Shown: piece by piece, positions 1 to 10,750 of the stretch | How the letters are laid out: each line of letters begins with the position of its first letter | Numbering within the stretch: the first letter of the stretch is position 1 | Origin: Leishmania martiniquensis | Lineage: Eukaryota; Euglenozoa; Kinetoplastea; Trypanosomatida; Trypanosomatidae | Length of the DNA: 64,000 nt | Assembly (NCBI RefSeq): GCF_017916325.1 | Contig: NC_090169.1 | Coordinates: 431,001-495,000, forward strand | Direction: 5' to 3' | The notes under the pieces: model-generated | Databases searched by the model: none | Seen by the model: the letters and a program-made list of their open reading frames with translations, nothing else | What the model was told of the DNA's origin: nothing | Program-made: the position numbers and the translations under genes

Positions 1-2
1 GC

Positions 3-938
3 CGACAATGTACCGCCTCTTCGTTCTATGCAAACATCATTGACGTGCGCGATGCCGCCGAATATCACGCGCTGCACGTATGCGGCGCTGTCAACGTACC
101 AATGAGCTTCCCAGGGGTGGCTTACGGTGCCCGGAAAGCGGAATTATGGCTTCAATGTGTACTCGTTCCGTTTACGCCGATTGTGGCCATCTGTGCAGCC
201 GAGGCGCAGCGAGCCGAACTGTCGCGACGCCTTTCAGCCCTCTCTCCTGGCAGCTCCGTACACATCTTTAGGGTCGCCGAATTTTTTGATGCCGCGGAAA
301 CTCCGGCAGAAAACCCGGCAGAAGGCGGCCCAGCAACGATGACGGATCTGCCATGGCAGGAGGTGGAGTGTGACGTGCCTGCAACTGTGCCTGCCGATGT
401 GCCCCTTCCTCGAAAATTGCTCTGGATCAAACACGGTGCTGCACTGACTCACCTGGCATCGTATGAGGACCTCACGGCAATAGAGCCCGCCTCCGCGCGC
501 GTCGTGCTGGACGTGCGTACGCCGTACGAGTTTAAAAACGGCTCGCACCATCACAGCGTGCACGTGGGGCTCTCCGAGCTATGCGCAATGGCTGTGGAGG
601 ACGCCTTGGTGACATCATCGCTGCAATCGAAGTGGTGCTGCGGCTGCTCCCCGGGGCTGGCGGACGCCTATATGAAAAGGATACACTCCGCAGCGCTCCT
701 TGCAGGCCTCCCCGTCGTCCAGCAGGAGTCGTCCCTCTCTGATGTCGTCATCTACTGCGCTGGTGGATATCGCTCGCTGATCGCCTCATCGTTGCTGCAG
801 CGCGCCATGGAAACCTCTGCGACCATGACGTGGCGCTCGTTGCGCATTTCCAACGTCTCGGGTGGCGCTTTTCAAATCATGACGCAGCGGCCGGACCTGT
901 GGAGGGTGAAGGACCGCTCCATTGTTTGTATTAGCTGA
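3..938 (+). CDS. Rhodanese-like protein with two rhodanese domains (5' partial)
   Basis: The frame is open from the left edge, so the start lies outside the window; 311 codons are visible and the stop is TGA at 936-938. Just inside the edge the frame reads IIDVRDAAEYHALHVCGAVNVP-like sequence, the typical first half of a rhodanese fold (a DVR followed by a G-A-x-N-x-P strand). A second domain begins at about 505 with LDVRTPYEF and ends with the loop IYCAGGYRS near 750-775. That loop has the C-x(4)-R arrangement of an active sulfurtransferase, with Cys as the persulfide carrier. The first domain has a Cys (VAICAAEAQR) but a poorer loop, so it may be inactive, as is common in tandem rhodaneses. 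The family includes thiosulfate sulfurtransferases and mercaptopyruvate sulfurtransferases; the substrate cannot be told here. The first in-frame initiator-like codon (GTG at 45) is inside the domain and is not the true start. Confidence 0.85.
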   Translation, partial: RQCTASSFYANIIDVRDAAEYHALHVCGAVNVPMSFPGVAYGARKAELWLQCVLVPFTPIVAICAAEAQRAELSRRLSALSPGSSVHIFRVAEFFDAAETPAENPAEGGPATMTDLPWQEVECDVPATVPADVPLPRKLLWIKHGAALTHLASYEDLTAIEPASARVVLDVRTPYEFKNGSHHHSVHVGLSELCAMAVEDALVTSSLQSKWCCGCSPGLADAYMKRIHSAALLAGLPVVQQESSLSDVVIYCAGGYRSLIASSLLQRAMETSATMTWRSLRISNVSGGAFQIMTQRPDLWRVKDRSIVCIS

Positions 939-3117
939 CCCAGGTAGGAGAGGGACCCGAAGAGTGCGCACATGCACACACACACACGCCCACAAAGAGT
1001 GCCGCCACATATGCGCCTTCCCTCCCTCCCCCTTTCCCCCCACAAAGCTCTTCCATTTGCCCCGCCGATGTAAGACTTCCTCGGCACACCACCCTCAAAC
1101 GTTTCATGCTACCTACGCATTGTCGTTATTGCTCAGAGTGTACGTGTATCCCTTGTGTGAACGTGTGCAACTTCCTTCTCTCCCCCCACCTCGATAGAGC
1201 CACACGCCACTCATCCAAAAGCAGATATATATATATATCTGCAGACTCTTGGCGAGGCGGAATGCAGTATGGGGGGAGGGGAGGAGAGGTGCTGTGCTGC
1301 AGGAGAGGAAGGAGGTGCGGCTTGTCTGTCGATGCGTGGGTGCGAAACGCCCCCTCTTCCCCCTCCCTCTCTCCTCTCTCCTACCCCTCTCCGATTATTC
1401 ATCAACATACGTGCGCATGCGTTTTTGGTGCGTATGCCTCATCTGTCTATGACGCCCTTTGGAGGAAACCATTCACCCCGACAACGGAACAGTGAGCCAC
1501 TCTCGCACGCGCCAGCACCCCTCCTCTTCCTCAACCACACTGAAACAGTGAAACGTTTGGTGTTGCCGGCACCATCCCTTCTCTCCTGCTTCCCATTCCA
1601 CGCTGAGCGTTTTCGTGCCCGTACGCGCACATGAGCAGCCCCGAGGGCCTCATCACTTCTACAGCGAGGGCATAACAGAATAAGGACGGAGGCGGAGGCG
1701 AAGCGTGGGTGGGAGGGGGGGCACCGGTATCACCCAATAGGTGCGGATGCTGGCCGCGTTCCGCGGTATCCAAGAGCTGAAAGTTATATTATTATTTGCT
1801 CTCTCGTCTCCTGCATTCACGTGCAGCGATGGAGAGTCGCGCATCTTTTAGGAGTGCGCCACAATCGCAGGCGTTGGGCCCGCATGTAAGCGTAAGTGTA
1901 AGTGTGTGTGTGTGTGGGGTGGGTGGGTCGCGGTGATGGCTGCCAAAGCGGAGAAGGGATCAGGATAGCCCATAAAGGCGTACATCTTTCCCCTTCCCCC
2001 CCAAACACACACAACCTTTCGTCCCATCATGCTGCGACCTTTCTCTGGCCTCGCGCGGTGCTTGGCCTTTAACCTTGTGTGCTCGTAAGCATGTTCTCGT
2101 ATCTGCGTGCCATCACCGACTGCTTGTACAGTGACTTCTTACGCGTCTTTGTTCGACTCTTTCGAAGGAACTGATGAGAGGGCTGTGGCACATGCGTCGC
2201 CTGCGTCCGTGCGGACCTTCGCTTAATAAGGGACTTCGGACCAGCCCCTCCGCCTTCTGCTGGCTCTCTATGGCTCCTGCGAAGCGTCTCGCCCTCTCTT
2301 TCCCCAGCCTCATCGGCGGCACTCGCATATCTGCTGGTAGTGCGCATGCAGGAGGGAGCGCGACGCATCGCGCCTTCCGGTTCTCTGTGGGCCAACTCTC
2401 AAGCAAGGCTGGTGTGGTGAAAGAGGCACTTCGTTTCCCTTTCGAGACGAAGGTGCTCATGATGATCCGACTGTCAGGGGAGGTCCTTACACACAGAGAT
2501 ATGGTAAATACAGAGAGAGGGAGAGAGGGGAGAGACTAGCGATGAGCGGACAGGGGGAGGGAGGGAGGGCAAGGAGAGTCAGTGAGACACTGTCTCCTCG
2601 CGCCCTTGAGAAGCCGCACCCTTCCTGCCTCTGCCCAACGGGAGGCGCATTTCTACCCCCTCCCCTCACTATCGTCTTCGTCCTTTGGGAGTCCCTCCAC
2701 CGACCTCTTGACCTAAAGTGCTACAGCTGACCCAAGGCGCGGCAGTACAGCCGCCCCCCTTCCCTCACTCCATTGTCCGGGTTCACATGACGGCCTGAGT
2801 ACACGCGTTCCTGAGCCAGCCGGCGCTGGACAGACGTTCGGGCAGAATCCTCTCCTCTCATTTCAAATGCCCTCTCCCACTCGTTCCTCCTCGTCGCCTC
2901 CGTTTTTCCTGTGTGTGCCATGCGTCTCGGTGATCGCCACCTCACGTCTCCATCCTCCTCACCTCGCGCGCCGCCCTTCGGCTCATCTACAGCTAAAGCC
3001 TCATTATACCCCCTTCGCGCTTCCCTTCTCCCAAAGAAGCGCACGTTGCCTTCAACCGCTTCTACTAACATGACATAAGAACCTCTCCACCTTCGCGATA
3101 AATCACAGAAACTGGCA
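939..3117. other. Intergenic spacer left of the amastin array, no convincing gene
   Basis: This 2.2 kb stretch is pyrimidine-rich with CA/GT and CT runs. It contains a perfect 22-bp AT palindrome at 1221-1242. The longest + frame with some protein-like composition is 2174-2539 (121 codons), but it has no recognisable motif. It probably holds the 3' UTR of the rhodanese gene. Confidence 0.6.
1221..1242. repeat. Perfect AT-core palindrome
   Basis: The 22 bases equal their own reverse complement: GCAGA flanks an alternating TA core. It lies in the 3' UTR/intergenic region after the rhodanese gene. It is most simply a TA microsatellite with symmetric flanks; an RNA hairpin is possible. Confidence 0.5.
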
Positions 3118-4161
3118 TGCGCGCGTAGTGGCGCGGATTGCTGCCTGCTGGCGAGGCGCGGTGCTGAGGAGCTGCGGCTGCTGCCCGTGGAGCGGCTGCG
3201 CACGCGTCGCGGAATGTCCCCTTCCGCTTGTGACTGACCGGCCGCCTCTGGAGCGGTGGTGGCGACGGCGGTACGCAGGCAGCGGTGTGTGCCCCGTGGC
3301 CGCGCCGCCACTGGGCCCGCTGCCCGGCGCGGCGGGAGGCGTCTGCGGCAGAGCCGTGCGGCAGCCCGGGAGGCCTGCCTATGGGTGTGCGCCCGGCGCC
3401 CCTGCGTGCGCAGCCCTCGCGGCGTCTCGGGTTGGGTGCGTGTGTGGTGGCGAGGTGCGCGTGCGCCGACGCCCCCCCCTCACCCTGTCACGCGCATGCG
3501 GAGCCGCTGCGGTGGTGCCTCTGCGCCCGCGTGGACCTGCTGAGCCTGTCTGCGCGTGCTGTGCGCCGTGAGCGGGATGGGCGGTGGCGACGCGGTGCGG
3601 CGACTCTCCACGCAGGCGCACAGACGCACCGGCCGCTTCGAGGGCGCCACACCGGTGCACCGAGGGCAGCGCGAGTGGAGAACGCCGCGGCGAGGGGCCG
3701 GGGGTGCGCTGTGCAGCGGCGGCACCCTGCGCGCCCGCCCTCCCCGCTGTGCGCAGCTCCTGTGCTCCGCCACCGGGGCAGCGAACGAGTGGGGAGGGGT
3801 GATGTGAGGAGCACGCAGTGCCCTCTGCCCTGTACGCTTGACCGGCCCCTCTTGCGCTTGTGTCGCTCGCTCGGTGCCGTCGCGGCGTGTCTTGGGCCCG
3901 CCTGCCTCCCTCAGTTACCATTGGTGCTGTGTGCGCGTCGGCGGGTGGCGCCTCTGCTCCCGCTGCGCACGCCACGCCACCTGAGCCGCACGTCTCTGTG
4001 CCCCACCACTCTGGCCACCCGGCACTTCGCACTTCCTCCCTCCCCCCTCTTTGTTGTCCGCCTCGCTGCCACGCGGGCTCGCATTGCACATCGGCGCATC
4101 CTCTCTTTGGCGCCAAACACGCACGAGCAGAGACACAAAGGCACACGCCCATCTACACTCG

Positions 4162-4233
4162 ATCCTCTCTTGCTCTGCTCCCGTCTCTCCTCCGTTCTCC
4201 CCCTCTACCCCCCTATTCCCTTACCTGTCTCAG
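4162..4233 (+). promoter_or_regulatory. Polypyrimidine tract and trans-splice acceptor for amastin copy 1
   Basis: A nearly pure C/T tract of about 70 bases ends in CTGTCTCAG, with AG at 4232-4233. This would give a 5' UTR of about 105 nt before the ATG at 4339. It supports starting at 4339 rather than at the in-frame codons upstream (frame open from 4051), which lie in or before the tract. The same sequence recurs before copies 2 to 4. Confidence 0.65.
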
Positions 4234-4338
4234 CCGCCCCATCAGCGCTGCTGCGCGGGCGCGACACCCCCTCGTGGCTGTCTTTGCTGCCCACCTCCAC
4301 TGGAGCCCCTCCGTCAATCACGCATCTGTTCTGCGACA

Positions 4339-4866
4339 ATGGAGTGCAGGATCGGAATTATCATCTATTCAATGATCCAGCTGATCGCCTTTGTGCTGGT
4401 CGTAGCGGGGACGGTGCTGGAGATGTTTCGCGTCGGGGCGGGAGGGGGATATTTCGCGGGGTCGTGCATGACTCTGTGGGGACTAAAGAGTAACTGCAGA
4501 GGTACGCATACTGAGATCACCTCAGACACACTTTGGGATAACTGTGTACACCGACGCCGGCGCTTTCACCTGGCTGGGGCGTTCGCTGTTATCTCAGCCT
4601 TTCTCTTTGGTCTCGCGTGCCTTTTCGGATTCATCTCCCTCTGCTGCTGCTCCGGCCTCCGCTGGGTCTGTCTGGCACTCAACATCATCGGCATTGCCAC
4701 CCTGTGCATCCCGTGGGCAATGATGGTGATAGTCTATGAGAAGGATGATGGGCAATTCTGCTCCAAGCTGAAGGAGGAATGCACCTTTGGTGTCGGCTTT
4801 GACCTCTTCGTGGCTGCCTGGTGCCTGAATATCTTGAACATCCTATTTTTGCTGCTGCCGTACTAG
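4339..4866 (+). CDS. Amastin surface glycoprotein, array copy 1
   Basis: A 175-residue, four-pass membrane protein of the amastin family, which is abundant on the intracellular amastigote surface. TM1 is about residues 7-30. The first ectoloop carries the amastin signature CMTLWGLKSNC at 43-53 (C-x-T-L-W-G-x-K-x-N-C). TM2 is about 77-103, TM3 about 107-131 and TM4 about 150-175, ending LLLPY. The start at 4339 gives MECRIG; upstream in-frame sequence is leader spacer and the putative splice acceptor. The protein is identical to copy 2 and differs from copy 3 at one residue. The short length and signature suggest a delta-type amastin, but that subtype is inferred. Expression in Leishmania amastins is controlled post-transcriptionally through the 3' UTR. 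Confidence 0.95.
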   Translation: MECRIGIIIYSMIQLIAFVLVVAGTVLEMFRVGAGGGYFAGSCMTLWGLKSNCRGTHTEITSDTLWDNCVHRRRRFHLAGAFAVISAFLFGLACLFGFISLCCCSGLRWVCLALNIIGIATLCIPWAMMVIVYEKDDGQFCSKLKEECTFGVGFDLFVAAWCLNILNILFLLLPY

Positions 4867-6938
4867 ACGAGGGGCCGCGGGTGGTGATGAGGGGGGGGCA
4901 CACTTCAGGGGCATTGAGTAGGCACGCAGAGGAGGCTCGCCTGGTAGCGGCGCGGCGCCTGCACGATGATGTCCTCGCGAGGGCGCCGGCGAGACCTGTG
5001 CCAGCGTGTGAGGGAGGGAGGGAGCGAATGTAGCGGGCCCTCTTGCCCGCCTGTCGCTGGCCTCTCGCTCTTCTCCGCTGCCTTGGCCGTGGCGCCTCGC
5101 ATGGCCGTTCGTGTGCCTCCGCAGTGCCCCCGGCGTGTGTGAGCGACTGCTCTCGGGTGCCCTCTCGTGCCCTCCCCACTGCCGCTGCGGTGTGGGCGGG
5201 CAGCTGCCGGCGCGCTGACGGCAGAGCGGCGCGTACATATGAGAGCGGAAGGCCGAATGCGGTTGCCGCGGCGTCTCTCCTTTACTGCACTGCTCGCCGT
5301 TGGGTCTCTCCGCTTTTGTGCTCGCTGCGCTGCCGATCTGTGCGGTGCTCTGCAGCGGGCGGGGCACGCGTGGCCCTCCGCCGCCCCGATGCGCGAGTCC
5401 CCTTCCCCCCTCCACGACGCCGCTGCCCTGCCGCTGCGGCTGTGCTGTGCGCCCGGCACGCGCGCGAGGGGTGGCGGCACCGTGGCAGCAGGAGAGGCAG
5501 CGAGCGCCGTCGCTGGCGCTGCCCACCTCTGCTGCGTTTCCTCATTTGTCTCCCACACGGCTGCACGTGTGCTCGTTCCGCTGTCTGCCTTTTCGTCTCT
5601 CGCGCCCTCTTGCTCTTCCTCCTGTGCCGCCGTTGCTTCTTGCGTCTGTCGCTCCCCCTCTCTCTGGGTGTGCGTGCAGGCGAAGGAGGCGTGTGGAGAG
5701 GGCGGATGCAGCCACGCGCACGCTGACGCAGAGGGCGCGCAGCGGTGCGGGTAGAGAGAGAGAGAGGACGGCTTTGCGCTTCTTTCCTCTGCGACTCGCG
5801 TCTCTCTGCGTCTGTGTATGCGTTCGGTTTTCTTTTTCTTTCGCCTCTTCGGCCTCTTTTGTGCTTTTCATCGCTTCGCTCCACCAGTGTGTCCCCCGAC
5901 GCTATTGTGGGGAGCATCCACCTCACACTGTGGGATGGTGCGCCTGGTGCGGCCGGGGGAGAGGCACGAGGCGCTGGCGGAGCCCAGGGCCTCACAAGGC
6001 CCCGGTGTGCCGCTGGCCGACTTTCTCCTCGGGCGCACCCGGTATCCACGCAGAGCACCCTCTGTCAGCCTCACGGCGGCCGCCACGGCCTCTGCGGTGG
6101 TGCAGGAGCCTGAGCGCAGCCCGCGTGGGTCGGGGCATGCCGTGCACCCGGGTCCGTCCGGCGCCGACCGAGCGGCGCGTGTGCGGAGAAGGGACGAGGA
6201 CGGGCAGGGGGAGTCCCGCTCGACGCATGGCCCGACTCGGCGGGTGACGGCACGTCCTTGTTGACGAGGACGGCGCTGCTGCGCAGCAGAGGCCGGTGCG
6301 CCGTGGTGCGTGCGCGTGTGTCCACGCAAATGCGCGCCGCGACTGACAGAAGGGCGAGTGCTGCATTGCCGCTGGCAGAGGGGCGCGGCAGAGCGCAATA
6401 ACTGCCCTACGGCACCGTAACCAAAACCACCAACACGCCGCACACTGCGCTTCGCCCCCGCCTGAGACGGCAGGAGTGTGCGCGTGTGCGTTTCCTTTCT
6501 CTCTTCTGTTTGTGCTTTCAACGGCGCCTCTCTGCGCGTTTTTTCGATCTCTCTTGTCCGTGCTTTCGCTGCTCGACTGGCGTGCGCCAACGGCGGCACC
6601 GCCACGACTGCCGCCCCCTGTCCCACTCGTCTGCGAGAGGAGGGGCTGAGGCGGCGCTGACTCGCTTGCTGCTGGCGAGTGGCAGGGCTGCGCTGTGTGC
6701 GTGCATGTGCGCGGCCTCGCACGCGCGGCTCGTGCGCGTAATCGTGTGGAGACGACTCTGCGTGTCCCTCTGACGATGCGGCCCCCCTTCTTGCACTCGC
6801 GCCTCTCCATTTGCCCCTCTGCGGTCTGCTGCACCTTCGCGCCCGTGTCATGGGCGTGCCTCCTCGGAAGGTGATGATGATGAGCTGCCGCCCTGGGGCC
6901 GACGCGGAGACGGCCACTCCCCGAACGGAAGCTGACGT
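4867..6938. other. Unit 1 trailer spacer (3' UTR plus intergenic), GC-rich
   Basis: About 2.1 kb of very GC-rich sequence. Several overlapping long frames are open on both strands, but they are broken or fused by small indels in the sister units, so none looks coding. The spacer includes the 433-bp block 5885-6317 that has a dispersed copy at 30112. Confidence 0.7.
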
Positions 6939-9900
6939 GCGCGCGTAGTGGCGCGGATTGCTGCCTGCTGGCGAGGCGCGGTGCTGAGGAGCTGCGGCTG
7001 CTGCCCGTGGAGCGGCTGCGCACGCGTCGCGGAATGTCCCCTTCCGCTTGTGACTGACCGGCCGCCTCTGGAGCGGTGGTGGCGACGGCGGTACGCAGGC
7101 AGCGGTGTGTGCCCCGTGGCCGCGCCGCCACTGGGCCCGCTGCCCGGCGCGGCGGGAGGCGTCTGCGGCAGAGCCGTGCGGCAGCCCGGGAGGCCTGCCT
7201 ATGGGTGTGCGCCCGGCGCCCCTGCGTGCGCAGCCCTCGCGGCGTCTCGGGTTGGGTGCGTGTGTGGTGGCGAGGTGCGCGTGCGCCGACGCCCCCTCAC
7301 CCTGTCACGCGCATGCGGAGCCGCTGCGGTGGTGCCTCTGCGCCCGCGTGGACCTGCTGAGCCTGTCTGCGCGTGCTGTGCGCCGTGAGCGGGATGGGCG
7401 GTGGCGACGCGGTGCGGCGACTCTCCACGCAGGCGCACAGACGCACCGGCCGCTTCGAGGGCGCCACACCGGTGCACCGAGGGCAGCGCGAGTGGAGAAC
7501 GCCGCGGCGAGGGGCCGGGGGTGCGCTGTGCAGCGGCGGCACCCTGCGCGCCCGCCCTCCCCGCTGTGCGCAGCTCCTGTGCTCCGCCACCGGGGCAGCG
7601 AACGAGTGGGGAGGGGTGATGTGAGGAGCACGCAGTGCCCTCTGCCCTGTACGCTTGACCGGCCCCTCTTGCGCTTGTGTCGCTCGCTCGGTGCCGTCGC
7701 GGCGTGTCTTGGGCCCGCCTGCCTCCCTCAGTTACCATTGGTGCTGTGTGCGCGTCGGCGGGTGGCGCCTCTGCTCCCGCTGCGCACGCCACGCCACCTG
7801 AGCCGCACGTCTCTGTGCCCCACCACTCTGGCCACCCGGCACTTCGCACTTCCTCCCTCCCCCCTCTTTGTTGTCCGCCTCGCTGCCACGCGGGCTCGCA
7901 TTGCACATCGGCGCATCCTCTCTTTGGCGCCAAACACGCACGAGCAGAGACACAAAGGCACACGCCCATCTACACTCGATCCTCTCTTGCTCTGCTCCCG
8001 TCTCTCCTCCGTTCTCCCCCTCTACCCCCCTATTCCCTTACCTGTCTCAGCCGCCCCATCAGCGCTGCTGCGCGGGCGCGACACCCCCTCGTGGCTGTCT
8101 TTGCTGCCCACCTCCACTGGAGCCCCTCCGTCAATCACGCATCTGTTCTGCGACAATGGAGTGCAGGATCGGAATTATCATCTATTCAATGATCCAGCTG
8201 ATCGCCTTTGTGCTGGTCGTAGCGGGGACGGTGCTGGAGATGTTTCGCGTCGGGGCGGGAGGGGGATATTTCGCGGGGTCGTGCATGACTCTGTGGGGAC
8301 TAAAGAGTAACTGCAGAGGTACGCATACTGAGATCACCTCAGACACACTTTGGGATAACTGTGTACACCGACGCCGGCGCTTTCACCTGGCTGGGGCGTT
8401 CGCTGTTATCTCAGCCTTTCTCTTTGGTCTCGCGTGCCTTTTCGGATTCATCTCCCTCTGCTGCTGCTCCGGCCTCCGCTGGGTCTGTCTGGCACTCAAC
8501 ATCATCGGCATTGCCACCCTGTGCATCCCGTGGGCAATGATGGTGATAGTCTATGAGAAGGATGATGGGCAATTCTGCTCCAAGCTGAAGGAGGAATGCA
8601 CCTTTGGTGTCGGCTTTGACCTCTTCGTGGCTGCCTGGTGCCTGAATATCTTGAACATCCTATTTTTGCTGCTGCCGTACTAGACGAGGGGCCGCGGGTG
8701 GTGATGAGGGGGGGGCACACTTCAGGGGCATTGAGTAGGCACGCAGAGGAGGCTCGCCTGGTAGCGGCGCGGCGCCTGCACGATGATGTCCTCGCGAGGG
8801 CGCCGGCGAGACCTGTGCCAGCGTGTGAGGGAGGGAGGGAGCGAATGTAGCGGGCCCTCTTGCCCGCCTGTCGCTGGCCTCTCGCTCTTCTCCGCTGCCT
8901 TGGCCGTGGCGCCTCGCATGGCCGTTCGTGTGCCTCCGCAGTGCCCCCGGCGTGTGTGAGCGACTGCTCTCGGGTGCCCTCTCGTGCCCTCCCCACTGCC
9001 GCTGCGGTGTGGGCGGGCAGCTGCCGGCGCGCTGACGGCAGAGCGGCGCGTACATATGAGAGCGGAAGGCCGAATGCGGTTGCCGCGGCGTCTCTCCTTT
9101 ACTGCACTGCTCGCCGTTGGGTCTCTCCGCTTTTGTGCTCGCTGCGCTGCCGATCTGTGCGGTGCTCTGCAGCGGGCGGGGCACGCGTGGCCCTCCGCCG
9201 CCCCGATGCGCGAGTCCCCTTCCCCCCTCCACGACGCCGCTGCCCTGCCGCTGCGGCTGTGCTGTGCGCCCGGCACGCGCGCAGGGGTGGCGGCACCGTG
9301 GCAGCAGGAGAGGCAGCGAGCGCCGTCGCTGGCGCTGCCCACCTCTGCTGCGTTTCCTCATTTGTCTCCCACACGGCTGCACGTGTGCTCGTTCCGCTGT
9401 CTGCCTTTTCGTCTCTCGCGCCCTCTTGCTCTTCCTCCTGTGCCGCCGTTGCTTCTTGCGTCTGTCGCTCCCCCTCTCTCTGGGTGTGCGTGCAGGCGAA
9501 GGAGGCGTGTGGAGAGGGCGGATGCAGCCACGCGCACGCTGACGCAGAGGGCGCGCAGCGGTGCGGGTAGAGAGAGAGAGGACGGCTTTGCGCTTCTTTC
9601 CTCTGCGACTCGCGTCTCTCTGCGTCTGTGTATGCGTTCGGTTTTCTTTTTCTTTCGCCTCTTCGGCCTCTTTTGTGCTTTTCATCGCTTCGCTCCACCA
9701 GTGTGTCCCCCGACGCTATTGTGGGGAGCATCCACCTCACACTGTGGGATGGTGCGCCTGGTGCGGCCGGGGGAGAGGCACGAGGCGCTGGCGGAGCCCA
9801 GGGCCTCACAAGGCCCCGGTGTGCCGCTGGCCGACTTTCTCCTCGGGCGCACCCGGTATCCACGCAGAGCACCCTCTGTCAGCCTCACGGCGGCCGCCAC

Positions 9901-10750
9901 GGCCTCTGCGGTGGTGCAGGAGCCTGAGCGCAGCCCGCGTGGGTCGGGGCATGCCGTGCACCCGGGTCCGTCCGGCGCCGACCGAGCGGCGCGTGTGCGG
10001 AGAAGGGACGAGGACGGGCAGGGGGAGTCCCGCTCGACGCATGGCCCGACTCGGCGGGTGACGGCACGTCCTTGTTGACGAGGACGGCGCTGCTGCGCAG
10101 CAGAGGCCGGTGCGCCGTGGTGCGTGCGCGTGTGTCCACGCAAATGCGCGCCGCGACTGACAGAAGGGCGAGTGCTGCATTGCCGCTGGCAGAGGGGCGC
10201 GGCAGAGCGCAATAACTGCCCTACGGCACCGTAACCAAAACCACCAACACGCCGCACACTGCGCTTCGCCCCCGCCTGAGACGGCAGGAGTGTGCGCGTG
10301 TGCGTTTCCTTTCTCTCTTCTGTTTGTGCTTTCAACGGCGCCTCTCTGCGCGTTTTTCGATCTCTCTTGTCCGTGCTTTCGCTGCTCGACTGGCGTGCGC
10401 CAACGGCGGCACCGCCACGACTGCCGCCCCTGTCCCACTCGTCTGCGAGAGGAGGGGCTGAGGCGGCGCTGACTCGCTTGCTGCTGGCGAGTGGCAGGGC
10501 TGCGCTGTGTGCGTGCATGTGCGCGGCCTCGCACGCGCGGCTCGTGCGCGTAATCGTGTGGAGACGACTCTGCGTGTCCCTCTGACGATGCGGCCCCCCT
10601 TCTTGCACTCGCGCCTCTCCATTTGCCCCTCTGCGGTCTGCTGCACCTTCGCGCCCGTGTCATGGGCGTGCCTCCTCGGAAGGTGATGATGATGAGCTGC
10701 CGCCCTGGGGCCGACGCGGAGACGGCCACTCCCCGAACGGAAGCTGACGT
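6939..10750 (+). repeat. Amastin tandem array, unit 2
   Basis: Starts 3820 bp after the unit 1 start and is near-identical along its length. Visible differences from unit 1 include a shorter C run near 7291, loss of one base in the CACGCGCGC/AGGGG motif near 9280, a 2-bp shorter GA run near 9570 and a shorter T run near 10354. Confidence 0.95.
8156..8683 (+). CDS. Amastin surface glycoprotein, array copy 2
   Basis: Same 175-residue protein as copy 1, with no amino-acid difference seen. The amastin signature C-M-T-L-W-G-L-K-S-N-C is at 43-53 and there are four membrane segments. The start is 8156, about 105 nt after the putative splice AG at 8049-8050, which closes the same polypyrimidine tract as in copy 1. 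Identity with copy 1, including the flanking spacers, indicates very recent duplication or ongoing gene conversion. Confidence 0.95.
   Translation: MECRIGIIIYSMIQLIAFVLVVAGTVLEMFRVGAGGGYFAGSCMTLWGLKSNCRGTHTEITSDTLWDNCVHRRRRFHLAGAFAVISAFLFGLACLFGFISLCCCSGLRWVCLALNIIGIATLCIPWAMMVIVYEKDDGQFCSKLKEECTFGVGFDLFVAAWCLNILNILFLLLPY

Larger units (their letters stand above)
3118..6938 (+). repeat. Amastin tandem array, unit 1
   Basis: First of four head-to-tail near-identical units. Homology to the other units begins at about 3118 (TGCGCGCGTAGTGG...). The unit is about 3.8 kb: ~1.2 kb of leader spacer, a 528-bp amastin gene, then ~2.1 kb of GC-rich trailer. Units differ by single-base substitutions and by 1-4 bp changes in short homopolymers, for example the C run near 3473-3480 compared with the shorter run in unit 2 near 7291. 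Confidence 0.95.

Noticed and set aside
2174..2539. 121-codon frame in the left spacer
   Set aside because: No recognised motif, it sits in the rhodanese 3' region, and overlapping minus-strand frames look equally plausible. It is left unannotated.
3285..4493. Long + frame covering the amastin leader and entering the amastin gene out of phase
   Set aside because: It crosses the polypyrimidine tract and splice acceptor, overlaps the true amastin frame, is Arg/Pro/Ala-rich, and its length varies between units with indels in the C run.
5300..6247. Long + frame in the unit 1 trailer spacer, with similar frames in other units
   Set aside because: Frame fusion changes between units because of single-base indels (near 5465, 9280 and 13588), and the composition is that of GC-rich non-coding DNA.
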